From: Flemingiibacterium sp045579105 | GTDB lineage: Bacteria > Bacillota > Clostridia > Oscillospirales > CAG-272 | DNA length: 11,775 nt | NCBI GenBank assembly: GCA_045579105.1 | Contig: JAZNLM010000091.1 | Span: forward strand, 1 to 11,775 | Reading direction: 5' to 3' | Shown: one piece after another, positions 1-7,779 of the stretch | How positions within the stretch are numbered: position 1 is the stretch's first letter | Layout: every line of letters begins with the position of its first letter | Position numbers and translations under genes: made by a program | The notes under the pieces: generated by a model | Told to the model about the DNA's origin: nothing | Databases searched by the model: none | The model's input: the letters and a program-made list of their open reading frames with translations, nothing else

Positions 1-2
1 TT

Positions 3-599
3 AACGCCGGCTACACTGAAGAGGGCGGTTATTGCCTTGCGACTACCGCCACGCGCGACGGTCTTACATACGTAGTAGTGACAATGCAAGCCACGCGCGA
101 CGAAGAGTATATATACTCCTACACCGAAGCAGCAAAGCTTATCAAATGGGCGTTTGACGCGTACGAGTACACGGATGTGCTTTCGACTTCTGAAATGATA
201 TGCGAGCTGCCCGTCAGACTTTCAAGCAAGGTTGACTACATTACGCTGTTTCCTGCAGAACCCGTGGAACTTTATCTTCCTGCTGGAATAGACGTTGACG
301 CCGATGTGGATCTGAAGTGGACACTTTCACGTGAGTCGTTCACAGCTCCCGTCAGCGAGGGCGAGGTTGCGGGAAAGATAACTGTATCGTACGATGGCAG
401 GGAACTTGCAACAGTTGACCTTGTTACCCGAACCAATGTTAACCGCGACAACATTCTTTACGTTCTCGATATTATCCTTGGACTCACGCGTACACGTACG
501 TTCAAAACGCTTGCAACGATTGCTGTGCTCGCGCTAGCTGCGTACATAGCCGTGCTTGTTTATATGGCGAAACAGAGAAATAAATATAAAAAGAGATAG
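3..599 (+). CDS. D-alanyl-D-alanine carboxypeptidase-like protein (peptidase S11), 3' part only
   Basis: This is the C-terminal 198 residues of a protein whose start lies before the window; the frame is open from base 3. The first segment, NAGYTEEGGYCLATTATRDG followed by LTYVVV, matches the end of the S11 (DacA/DacF, PBP5-like) transpeptidase-fold domain, just after and including the KTG position. Next comes a linker, a beta-rich region (about residues 65-150) like the PBP5 C-terminal domain, and a hydrophobic helix (about 165-188) followed by a basic tail, QRNKYKKR. That ending suggests a C-terminal membrane anchor with the enzyme outside the cell. Family members remove the terminal D-Ala from peptidoglycan pentapeptides. 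Oddity: an ungapped alignment puts N-A-G where K-T-G is expected, so activity is uncertain. A GTG at 78 is not a credible start because the homology runs upstream through it. A perfect terminator follows the stop. Confidence 0.82.
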   Translation, partial: NAGYTEEGGYCLATTATRDGLTYVVVTMQATRDEEYIYSYTEAAKLIKWAFDAYEYTDVLSTSEMICELPVRLSSKVDYITLFPAEPVELYLPAGIDVDADVDLKWTLSRESFTAPVSEGEVAGKITVSYDGRELATVDLVTRTNVNRDNILYVLDIILGLTRTRTFKTLATIAVLALAAYIAVLVYMAKQRNKYKKR

Positions 600-601
600 G
601 G

Positions 602-630
602 ATGCACCGCTTTCTGCGGTGCATTTTTTT
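602..630 (+). terminator. Rho-independent terminator after the carboxypeptidase gene
   Basis: A perfect 9-bp stem, ATGCACCGC (602-610) pairing with GCGGTGCAT (616-624), encloses the 5-base loop TTTCT. It runs directly into seven T residues (624-630). It begins 3 bases after the stop codon, so it ends the upstream transcript and separates it from comEC. Confidence 0.92.
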
Positions 631-733
631 GTGTACAGTTTACTTATAAAGAGGAGACTATGCAGCGGCATTTGCTGGTGTATTTACGTATTTTTAATCT
701 ATCGCCTCTTTGTCCGTTGATTTATTTTCAAAC

Positions 734-762
734 TTGACTTAAACGAGTGTATGTGTTAAAAT
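734..762 (+). promoter_or_regulatory. Sigma-A-type promoter for comEC
   Basis: A -35 box TTGACT (734-739) and a -10 box TAAAAT (757-762) are separated by exactly 17 bases. A TG at 754-755 makes it an extended -10. Transcription would begin near 769, giving a leader of about 40 nt before the comEC ATG. It lies downstream of a strong terminator, which supports an independent transcript. Confidence 0.72.
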
Positions 763-810
763 ATTTGAGTGTGAACGCCATGAGCTGATTTTGTGAAGGG
801 AGACTACGCA

Positions 811-3099
811 ATGAATTTCTATCGACACAGACCGCTTGCTTTGATAACTACTTTGGCCATTTTGATTTCCACATTGTGTGCGATGCAATCGGGGTTTGTT
901 AAAATAGTGGTTATAGGTGCAGTACTTATAGTTGCCCTGCTTTCTGTGTCGCTTCTCAAAAGAAGTAATGTGGAGCGTATCTGCAATCTGGATGCGGTTC
1001 CGTTTGTACTTGCTCTGGCTGCGCTCACTATGGTGATGATGCTTACATCGTTTGCTTATTATGATGTTTACGCGGCAAGATACGACGAACTTGAAAACGG
1101 ATATATTAACGCCACCGTGGTGTCCGTCGAAAGCCGCACGAACTTTGGCGCGACTTACGAAGTTCAGATAAATTCACGCGACGGAAAAAGTGAACGGGCG
1201 AGAGGACTTATTGGCTCAGACAGCACCACCGTTAACGTGGGTGATGTTATTGAAGTGGACGTTGAATTTTGTAAACTCAATGAGTTTTATACCTATCGTA
1301 ACGCCTCGCGCACGGAGCTTCTTTCAAAAGGCGTCGTTTTTACTGCAAATACGGTCGGTGAGCCTGTTTTGTGCGGACAAAGCTGCACAGTCACGGTCTT
1401 TCTCGCAAAACTGCGCGACACATTTAGCGCAAAACTTACACTTTATCTTGACAAGGAAAGCGCGTCGCTTGCAGACGCGCTTTTTCTCGGTGACCGGACA
1501 AATCTCGGTAAGACCGAACGTGATTTCAAATACATCGGAGCGATGCATTTACTTGCCCTGAGCGGACTTCATTTGAGTGTTATAGTTGGCTCTCTTGAGC
1601 GTTTCCTTATGCGGTTTGGGCTTGGTTCTAAACCTAGGTATATTTTATGTATGGTGGTTGCTGGTTTTTACATTGCGCTGACGGGATTTATCGCTTCGGC
1701 AGTGCGCGCCGCTATTATGCTGGCGATATCGTATTCCGCCGCGCTTATTGACAGGAACGGCGACAGGATAACCGCGCTCTTTGCAGCAGTGGGACTTATA
1801 ATTCTCTGCGACCCCACGGCTGTATTTGATGTTAGCCTTCAGTTGTCTTTTGGTGCGACGCTGGGGCTGTTGCTCGTTGCCGAGTCTGCGGCAAATCTAC
1901 CACGAAAAAAGACCGATAGGCAAACGCGTGGGTTTATGCTGCGAAAGATTATGAAACTCCCCGGTGAAATCGCGGTTTCACTGGGCGCTATTATGTTCGT
2001 TCTGCCGCTTCAATGGCTATATTTCGGAGAAGTTTCGCCAACTACAGTGCTTTCGACTTTAATTATCACACCGATATGCCATGTACTCCTTCTGCTTATG
2101 CCGCCGCTGCTCATTTGCTCGCTTCTCAGTCTGCATATTCCTGGCGGTTTTATTGCGGGTGCGGTGTGTGTTATATCGGAACTGTGTACCCACATTGCCG
2201 CGTCTCTTGCAAAACATTCCGTACTTGTTTCGCTCGGATACTCGTTCACGCTGCCCATAATACTTTCATGTATTGCGGTGATAGTTTTTATGGCTATGCG
2301 CGGAGTTGGTAATTGGCTCTATGCGCTCGTACCATTCGCTATATCGGTTACCTTATTCTTCGGCTGTGTGTATGCTTATGATGCCGTGACAGAAAAACGC
2401 GCCGCCGTATACACGGTGAGCTATTCGGACAGCGAGGCGATTACACTTGTTTCAAATCATTCGGCGGCGGTAATTTCTGTTGGCGACGGCTTATCCCAGA
2501 CTGTCTATCCAACGTTAGATTTTCTCGCCGAACAGTATTTGACACAGGTTGATATGCTTATTTTGCTGACTCCGTCGCGGCGAAGTGTGCCCGTGTTGCT
2601 CAAATTATTAAATTGCCGTAAGGTTAAGCGTGTGCTCGTGCCTATACCGCAAAATGTACAAGAGGCGCATCTTATCGCGGATATTACCGCACTTGCGAGT
2701 GAATACGGCACACAAACAGAGCTCTATAATAACAGTGAAATAACAGAATTTACACACGGCGAGGTCATCGTGAATCTTTCCCCGAGAGCCGAGCTTTCAC
2801 GCTCCTCGCGTTTGTTGACAGCAGTGCGTTTTACCCACGAAGACGCGAGCACGGCATATGTCTGTGCTTCGGGTTGGGAGAACGAGGAAATATGGGCCTT
2901 TGCAGATGGCGCGAGATATGTGATACTTGGTGCATACGGTCCTGCGGCAAGGATGTCTCCCGCAGGTGCAATAAGCGACGTGGTCGAGGCGGTTTATGTT
3001 ACCGATGCGGAAGTTTTTGATAAAATATCTCCGTGGACTAACGGATTTTCTGGAAAAATATTACGGGATAAGACCTTCTATTTTTCACTAAATCCGTAG
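811..3099 (+). CDS. comEC: ComEC/Rec2-family DNA internalization channel
   Basis: ComEC is the inner-membrane channel that brings single-stranded DNA into the cell during natural transformation. The start chosen is ATG 811, preceded by AAGGGAG (796-802) at an 8-base spacing. The in-frame GTG at 793 lies before that ribosome binding site and is unlikely. The product has 762 residues, a normal length. Two or three N-terminal membrane helices (about 8-85) precede an OB-like DUF4131 region (about 95-185). The signature GAMHLLALSGLHLSVIVG (about 243-260) marks the Competence domain, which continues as many membrane helices to about residue 525. The C-terminal part (from about 531) sits where a metallo-beta-lactamase-like domain normally lies. 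However, LDVGQGD is replaced by VSYSDSE-like sequence, and the expected SHxHxDH region reads LLTPSRRSV (585-593). Nuclease function of this domain is therefore doubtful. The gene stands alone between two promoters, with no comEA or holA in view. Confidence 0.9.
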   Translation: MNFYRHRPLALITTLAILISTLCAMQSGFVKIVVIGAVLIVALLSVSLLKRSNVERICNLDAVPFVLALAALTMVMMLTSFAYYDVYAARYDELENGYINATVVSVESRTNFGATYEVQINSRDGKSERARGLIGSDSTTVNVGDVIEVDVEFCKLNEFYTYRNASRTELLSKGVVFTANTVGEPVLCGQSCTVTVFLAKLRDTFSAKLTLYLDKESASLADALFLGDRTNLGKTERDFKYIGAMHLLALSGLHLSVIVGSLERFLMRFGLGSKPRYILCMVVAGFYIALTGFIASAVRAAIMLAISYSAALIDRNGDRITALFAAVGLIILCDPTAVFDVSLQLSFGATLGLLLVAESAANLPRKKTDRQTRGFMLRKIMKLPGEIAVSLGAIMFVLPLQWLYFGEVSPTTVLSTLIITPICHVLLLLMPPLLICSLLSLHIPGGFIAGAVCVISELCTHIAASLAKHSVLVSLGYSFTLPIILSCIAVIVFMAMRGVGNWLYALVPFAISVTLFFGCVYAYDAVTEKRAAVYTVSYSDSEAITLVSNHSAAVISVGDGLSQTVYPTLDFLAEQYLTQVDMLILLTPSRRSVPVLLKLLNCRKVKRVLVPIPQNVQEAHLIADITALASEYGTQTELYNNSEITEFTHGEVIVNLSPRAELSRSSRLLTAVRFTHEDASTAYVCASGWENEEIWAFADGARYVILGAYGPAARMSPAGAISDVVEAVYVTDAEVFDKISPWTNGFSGKILRDKTFYFSLNP

Positions 3100-3136
3100 A
3101 CCTCAAATATTATTCTAAAAATTTACAGTATATCTG

Positions 3137-3165
3137 TTGCAATTATGACATAAAAGGTGTAAAAT
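3137..3165 (+). promoter_or_regulatory. Promoter for the yfmF-yfmH-lgt transcript
   Basis: TTGCAA (3137-3142) and TAAAAT (3160-3165) are spaced by 17 bases. The -10 overlaps a 20-base AT-rich perfect inverted repeat (3161-3180: AAAATATAT, TT, ATATATTTT). No terminator is visible after comEC (3100-3136), so readthrough into yfmF is also possible. Confidence 0.55.
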
Positions 3166-3213
3166 ATATTTATATATTTTAATTGTCTTGGTTTACGAAA
3201 GGAAGTACAGATA

Positions 3214-4503
3214 ATGGCTCTTGTTAAGAAGCGTATCGCCGAGGGCGTGATGCTAAGGTGTCTTAATACCGACAAATTTAAAACGGGATTTCTTTCCGTT
3301 AATTTTATAGCGCCGCTAGATAAAGAGTGCGCAGCCAAAAACGCGCTTATTCCCAATATACTTCTGCGGGGTTCTAAAAAGTACCCGAACATGGCAGAGA
3401 TAAACAAGGCTCTTGACTATCTCTATGCCTCGGGGATGTCAGCGCGTAACCAAAAGCGCGGTGAGCTTCAAGTATTCGGCCTGTGCGCTTCTATGATTGA
3501 CAGTGCTTATACCATAAACGGCGAGGACGTGACACTCGAGTGCGTTCGTATGCTTGGGGATATTCTCTTTAATCCCGTGACGGACGGAGACGCCTTTGAC
3601 ACTGCGTACACCGAGAGCGAAAAGAAAAATCTCATCGATGCTATCAACGCAAAAATCAACAACAAGGCGTACTATGCACGTCAACGCTGTGTAGCCGAGA
3701 TGTGTAAGAGGGAGCGCTTCGGTCTTGATGAGAGCGGTACGGTGGAAGACGTAGCCGCTTGCACCGCGGCAAGTGTTTATGCGCAGTATAAGCTGGCGCT
3801 TGAAAAATATCCCGTGGAGATTTTCTTCGTAGGACAGTGTGACATGGACGCTCTTGCGGCGTCACTCGCCGATATGTTCGCAAAGGTCAAGCGCGAACCT
3901 ATTGATCTTCCTGAAACCGAGGTTATCAGAGCTTGCGAAAAATCGCAGAGCATCACCGAGGATATGCCCGTAAACCAGGGCAAGCTTTCTATCGGGTGGC
4001 GTACGGGCATCGCTCTTGCGGACAAGGATTACCCCGCACTTATGATGTTTAACGAAATTTTTGGCGGCGGTGTTACCTCGAAGCTCTTTATGAACGTTCG
4101 CGAAAAGATGAGTCTTTGCTACTATTGTTCGAGTGCGCCCGAGGCACAGAAGGGACTGCTTATCGCTTCGAGTGGTATTGAGGTCGACAAGCGCGAGATT
4201 GCAGAGAAGGCAATACTTGACCAGCTCGAAGCCGTTAAGGCAGGCGATTTCACCGAGGACGAGCAGAATAGCGCAAAACTCGGTATCATAAACACCTACC
4301 GTACGCTTTCCGACAGCGCGAGAGGGCTTGAATCCTGGTATCTCGGACGTATTTTAGAAAGGTGCGAATGTACTCCCGACGATGTTATAAGAGATGTTGA
4401 GGGAGTTACTAAGGAAGAAATCATCGCCGCTGCTAATAAGGCGACGCTTGATACGGTCTACTTCCTTAACGGAACGCTGAAGGATGGTGCTGAAAATGCT
4501 TAA
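3214..4503 (+). CDS. yfmF: M16 peptidase-like protein YfmF (zinc-less partner subunit)
   Basis: This is a 429-residue member of the pitrilysin/insulinase M16 family. It corresponds to the B. subtilis ymfF product, which current naming links to 5-aminopentanol modification of elongation factor P (family knowledge, not visible here). ATG 3214 has the ribosome binding site AAAGGAAG (3198-3205) at 8 bases. Where catalytic M16 proteins carry HxxEH, this protein reads NALIPNILLRG (43-53), so it cannot bind zinc there. It keeps the C-terminal substrate-binding signature FGGGVTSKLF...VREKMSLCYY, with R296 and Y303 in the usual R-x6-Y arrangement. Its stop overlaps the start of yfmH, so the two are translationally coupled and probably form a heterodimer with one shared active site. 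It has no signal peptide and is likely cytoplasmic. Confidence 0.88.
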   Translation: MALVKKRIAEGVMLRCLNTDKFKTGFLSVNFIAPLDKECAAKNALIPNILLRGSKKYPNMAEINKALDYLYASGMSARNQKRGELQVFGLCASMIDSAYTINGEDVTLECVRMLGDILFNPVTDGDAFDTAYTESEKKNLIDAINAKINNKAYYARQRCVAEMCKRERFGLDESGTVEDVAACTAASVYAQYKLALEKYPVEIFFVGQCDMDALAASLADMFAKVKREPIDLPETEVIRACEKSQSITEDMPVNQGKLSIGWRTGIALADKDYPALMMFNEIFGGGVTSKLFMNVREKMSLCYYCSSAPEAQKGLLIASSGIEVDKREIAEKAILDQLEAVKAGDFTEDEQNSAKLGIINTYRTLSDSARGLESWYLGRILERCECTPDDVIRDVEGVTKEEIIAAANKATLDTVYFLNGTLKDGAENA

Positions 4504-5791
4504 TGTTACAACCAAAAAGAGTGGATTTTTAAAAGAAGAATATTACAGCTTCAAGCATAAGAGCGGACTTGACGTGTTCGTCTTTCCGAAGAAACTGTCC
4601 ACGTCCTACGCGCTGTTTGCAACGCGCTACGGCTCGATAGACTCGCGCTTTAAGCTTGCGGGCGATAAGGAGTTTACAAACGTTCCCGACGGAATCGCGC
4701 ATTACCTTGAGCACAAGCTTTTTGAAAACCCCAACGGCGAAGATACCTTCACCCGTTTCGCCGAGTACGGCGCCGACGCGAATGCGTACACAGGCAACAC
4801 GATGACGGCGTATCTTTTCTCGTGCACATCGAATTTCAGCGAAAATTTAGAGATACTTCTCGATTTTGTTTCGACGCCATATTTCACTCCCGAAACGGTG
4901 GAAAAAGAGCAGGGAATTATTGCGCAGGAAATCCGCATGTACGACGACCACCCGTTCCGCAGACTTTATCAGATGCTTCTTGAGGCGATGTATGAAAAGC
5001 ACAACGTGCGCATCAATGTGGCGGGAACGGTTGAATCTATATCGCACATTACCGCGGACATACTTTACGAGTGCTTCCGCGTCTTCTACAACCTCTCCAA
5101 TATGATGCTCATTGTTTGCGGCGACGTCAGTGTCGACGAGGTTAACGCTGTTTGCGACAAGATTTTAAAAGAGCAGAAGCCCGTCGATATTATTCGCGAG
5201 TATCCCGAGGAAAAAGCGGAAGTCTATATGCCCAGGCGCGAGCACAATATGCAGGTATCAAAGCCACTGTTCGCTATCGGCGTAAAGGATGTGGATATTC
5301 CCGACGGTGCGGCAGAGCGCTTAAAGAAAAACGCCGCGGCGGATATAATAAACGACGTTCTGTTCGGCAAATCGGGCGAATTTTACAATAAGCTCTACGA
5401 GGACGGACTTATTTCCGGACAGTTCGATGCAGGCTACAACATCTGCAAGAGCTACGCGTTTAACTCGCTTTTTGGCGAGTCGTCGAATCCAGATGAGGTG
5501 TTTAGTCGCTTCAAGGCGTGTGTTGACGATGCGAAGGCGAACGGCATGCCGCGCGAGGACTTTGAGCGCTCGAAGCGTGCGCTTTACGCTCATATGGTAA
5601 GATGGTTCGACAGCACAGACGATATCGCGAACAACTTCCTGCAGTTTGCGCTTGACGACGGTGATATCCTCGATTACGTTGACGTTATGTCAAAGGTGAC
5701 GTACGAGGAAGCGACAGCACTGCTTAATGAGATGTACAAGGACGAATACTATTCGTTTTGCATCGTAAAGCCGCTTGGGGAGGACAAATAA
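4496..5791 (+). CDS. yfmH: M16 zinc peptidase YfmH (catalytic partner of YfmF)
   Basis: This is a 431-residue M16-family metallopeptidase equivalent to B. subtilis ymfH. The HxxEH zinc motif is intact as HYLEH (H69, E72, H73), and E145 in the IIAQEIRMYDD segment is the likely third ligand. The N-terminal catalytic half is followed by a second M16 half that lacks the R...Y substrate pair; the matching stretch reads FYNKLYEDGLISGQF. That is the mirror image of YfmF, so each protein holds half of a complete site. ATG 4496 is preferred over ATG 4484 because GAAGGA (4479-4484) can serve only the later start, at a somewhat long spacing of 11 bases. The coding region overlaps the end of yfmF by 8 bases. 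The family is associated with EF-P modification, but the substrate is unknown from sequence. lgt follows with no gap. Confidence 0.9.
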   Translation: MLNVTTKKSGFLKEEYYSFKHKSGLDVFVFPKKLSTSYALFATRYGSIDSRFKLAGDKEFTNVPDGIAHYLEHKLFENPNGEDTFTRFAEYGADANAYTGNTMTAYLFSCTSNFSENLEILLDFVSTPYFTPETVEKEQGIIAQEIRMYDDHPFRRLYQMLLEAMYEKHNVRINVAGTVESISHITADILYECFRVFYNLSNMMLIVCGDVSVDEVNAVCDKILKEQKPVDIIREYPEEKAEVYMPRREHNMQVSKPLFAIGVKDVDIPDGAAERLKKNAAADIINDVLFGKSGEFYNKLYEDGLISGQFDAGYNICKSYAFNSLFGESSNPDEVFSRFKACVDDAKANGMPREDFERSKRALYAHMVRWFDSTDDIANNFLQFALDDGDILDYVDVMSKVTYEEATALLNEMYKDEYYSFCIVKPLGEDK

Positions 5792-6808
5792 ATGATAAGT
5801 GCATTTCTTACCAATATTATCTCTTTCCCCGGACTTAAGATGGGAGAGTTCAACCTTAACCCCGAAGCCTTCCGCATACCGCTTTTCTGGACGGACGGCA
5901 AATCCCACCCCGTTATGTGGTACGGCATAATAATCACACTTGCGATGATAGTGGGATTCATGGTAGCCAATCGCAAGGCGAAGCACGAGGGAATTGAAAG
6001 CGACCATATTTTTGATTTGGCGATATTCCTTATTATATTCACGATACTCGGCGCAAGACTTTACTACGTTCTGATGAAGCCGGAAAACTTTAAATCTTTC
6101 TATGACGTTATCGCTATATGGAACGGCGGACTTGCCATATACGGTGGTGTTATCGCCGGCGCGGCAACGGTGTTCGTGTTCTCCAAGACGAAGAAAATAA
6201 AAACGGCGAAGCTTATGGACATCGCCGCGCCTGGACTTATTATCGGGCAGGCGATAGGCAGATGGGGCAACTTCTTTAACGCCGAGGCATACGGCGATGT
6301 GACGACGCTTCCGTGGCGTATGTGCTCGCCCCAGATAGCAAGTGAGATGCTTTATAAGGGGCAGATAAACGGCGAACAGTATGCAGGAATGCTAGCAGGC
6401 ACGCTCGGCGTACATCCCACGTTCCTTTACGAGTCGCTTTGGAATATTATCGGTTTCATTCTTATTATGTGCTTCTACAAAAAGAAGAAGTATGACGGCG
6501 CACCGACGCTATGGTATCTCACGTGGTACGGCTTCGGACGGTTCTTTATCGAAGGACTCCGAACTGACAGCCTGTACTTACTTGAGGGCGTACTCGGACA
6601 GACCGTGCGTGTGTCACAGCTTGTAGCAGCGCTGTGCTTTATCGGAGGCGCTGTAACGATGGTAGTATGTAGTGTACGCGCAAGCCGTAAAAGGCTTGAT
6701 GCGGTTGAATATCAATCGGTTTATGCGGAAAACGAAGCGACGGGAGAAACAGCCAACGAGCCTGAAGCCGATAAAGGTACCGAACTGGTCGAAGACCCCG
6801 AGAAATAA
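5792..6808 (+). CDS. lgt: Prolipoprotein diacylglyceryl transferase
   Basis: Lgt moves a diacylglyceryl group from phosphatidylglycerol to the lipobox cysteine of prelipoproteins, the first step of lipoprotein maturation in the cytoplasmic membrane. The protein has 338 residues and several membrane helices. It carries the family signature GRWGNFFNAEAYG (156-168), the HPTFLYESLWN segment (208-218) and the GFGRFFIEGLR segment (247-257) with its conserved Arg and Glu. The loop equivalent to the E. coli H103 region reads GGLAIYGG with Y117 in place of His, a variant I believe is common in Clostridia. A polar acidic tail follows the last helix (about 297-338) and is longer than usual. ATG 5792 lies directly after the yfmH TAA (5789-5791). 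GGGGAGG (5777-5783), inside the end of yfmH, is the ribosome binding site, so the gene is co-transcribed with the M16 pair. Confidence 0.95.
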   Translation: MISAFLTNIISFPGLKMGEFNLNPEAFRIPLFWTDGKSHPVMWYGIIITLAMIVGFMVANRKAKHEGIESDHIFDLAIFLIIFTILGARLYYVLMKPENFKSFYDVIAIWNGGLAIYGGVIAGAATVFVFSKTKKIKTAKLMDIAAPGLIIGQAIGRWGNFFNAEAYGDVTTLPWRMCSPQIASEMLYKGQINGEQYAGMLAGTLGVHPTFLYESLWNIIGFILIMCFYKKKKYDGAPTLWYLTWYGFGRFFIEGLRTDSLYLLEGVLGQTVRVSQLVAALCFIGGAVTMVVCSVRASRKRLDAVEYQSVYAENEATGETANEPEADKGTELVEDPEK

Positions 6809-6838
6809 GCATTAAGAGATATGAAGATTTTTGTATGC

Positions 6839-6867
6839 GCGGTCAGTGACCGCCCTCGGGCGACCGC
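6839..6867 (+). promoter_or_regulatory. GC-rich alternative hairpin between lgt and folD
   Basis: GCGGTC (6839-6844) can pair with either of two identical GACCGC copies, at 6848-6853 or 6862-6867. The longer fold contains an inner cluster, GCCCTCGGGC. The two pairings exclude each other. There is no T-tract downstream, so it is not a standard terminator. It could be an RNA processing site, a dispersed intergenic repeat, or a regulatory structure. I do not recognise a known riboswitch here. Confidence 0.4.
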
Positions 6868-6890
6868 TGGTGCCCCTCAGTAAACATTTT

Positions 6891-6916
6891 TGAATGTACA
6901 ATATGAATGTACAATA
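6891..6916 (+). repeat. Perfect 13-base tandem duplication upstream of folD
   Basis: TGAATGTACAATA occurs twice without a gap (6891-6903 and 6904-6916). The second copy ends against the folD ribosome binding site (AAAGGAG, near 6917-6922). Each copy contains the palindrome TGTACA and a -10-like TACAAT, but no -35 lies at a suitable distance. It could be an operator pair or a recent slippage duplication. Confidence 0.6.
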
Positions 6917-6930
6917 AAGGAGAGATTACA

Positions 6931-7779
6931 ATGGCAAACATAATTGACGGAAAGAAAATCGCGGCAGAGGTCCGCGCAGAGATAGCCGCGGAGTGTGCGG
7001 CACTGAAGGAGAAGGGCGCGATTCCCGGACTTGCGGTTATAATCGTGGGCGAGGATCCTGCCTCAAAGGTTTATGTTAAGAATAAGAAGAAGGGCTGTGA
7101 AGAAGTAGGCTTCTACTCTGAGGTTTATGAGCTTCCGGAAGCTACTGCCGAAGAAGAACTTCTCGCGCTTGTACACAAGCTTAACGCCGATGATAATATT
7201 CACGGTATACTCGTCCAGCTTCCGCTTCCGAAGCATCTTAACGATGATATTATAATACAGAACATTGATCCGAAAAAGGACGTTGACGCATTCCACGAAA
7301 TGAACGTCGGCAAAATAATGATCGGTGACTACGATTTTCTGCCGTGTACACCTGCAGGAGTTATGGTGCTTCTCGAAAAGAGCGGTATTGATGTTACCGG
7401 TAAGGAGTGCGTGGTAGTCGGACGCTCGAACATCGTGGGCAAACCGCAGGCTATGCTTCTTCTTCACGCAAACGGTACTGTTACCGTGTGCCACTCGCGC
7501 ACAAAGAATCTCGCAGAGGTAACCCGCCGCGCAGATATTCTTGTTGTTGCGATAGGTAGGGCGGATTTCATCACAGGCGATATGGTAAAGGACGGCGCGG
7601 TAGTCATTGACGTCGGTATGAACCGCAGGGCGGACGGTAAATTGACGGGCGACGTTGACTTCGCAACTGTCGAACCCAAAGCATCGTATATTACCCCCGT
7701 TCCCGGCGGCGTCGGACCTATGACAATCACCATGCTCCTTCGCAATACCCTCACCGCGGCGAAGAAAACTGTTAAATAA
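6931..7779 (+). CDS. folD: Bifunctional methylenetetrahydrofolate dehydrogenase / methenyltetrahydrofolate cyclohydrolase
   Basis: FolD interconverts 5,10-methylene-THF and 10-formyl-THF in the cytoplasm, feeding purine and formyl-Met synthesis. The product is 282 residues, the normal length. The catalytic Tyr and Lys are in VYVKNKKKGCEEVG (Y48, K52). Q96 lies in ILVQLPLPKH, and D119 in PKKDVDAFH. The NAD(P) site is marked by VVVGRSNIVGKP (161-172) and the C-terminal signature by PVPGGVGPMT. All catalytic positions of the E. coli enzyme are matched with an offset of two. The start is ATG 6931, eight bases after AAAGGAG. An in-frame ATG at 6907 lies upstream of that ribosome binding site and inside the tandem repeat, so it is rejected. 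No clear promoter is visible; transcription may continue from lgt. No GC-rich terminator follows the stop. Confidence 0.96.
   Translation: MANIIDGKKIAAEVRAEIAAECAALKEKGAIPGLAVIIVGEDPASKVYVKNKKKGCEEVGFYSEVYELPEATAEEELLALVHKLNADDNIHGILVQLPLPKHLNDDIIIQNIDPKKDVDAFHEMNVGKIMIGDYDFLPCTPAGVMVLLEKSGIDVTGKECVVVGRSNIVGKPQAMLLLHANGTVTVCHSRTKNLAEVTRRADILVVAIGRADFITGDMVKDGAVVIDVGMNRRADGKLTGDVDFATVEPKASYITPVPGGVGPMTITMLLRNTLTAAKKTVK

Noticed and set aside
793..810. GTG start for comEC
   Set aside because: The AAGGGAG ribosome binding site lies downstream of this GTG and is well spaced for ATG 811.
6821..6883. 20-codon ORF between lgt and folD
   Set aside because: Only a poor AAGAG sits 2 bases before the ATG, and the codons are dictated by the GC-rich hairpin sequence.
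6897..6915. TACAAT boxes in the tandem repeat as folD -10 elements
   Set aside because: No -35-like sequence lies 16-18 bases upstream of either box, and the second box ends next to the ribosome binding site, leaving no room for a normal leader.
6809..6930. Tetrahydrofolate or ZTP (pfl) riboswitch upstream of folD
   Set aside because: I could not find the conserved cores expected for these classes, such as the paired GACUGGC-like and CCGCCUGGGC-like segments of the ZTP motif. The gap contains only the hairpins and the tandem repeat.
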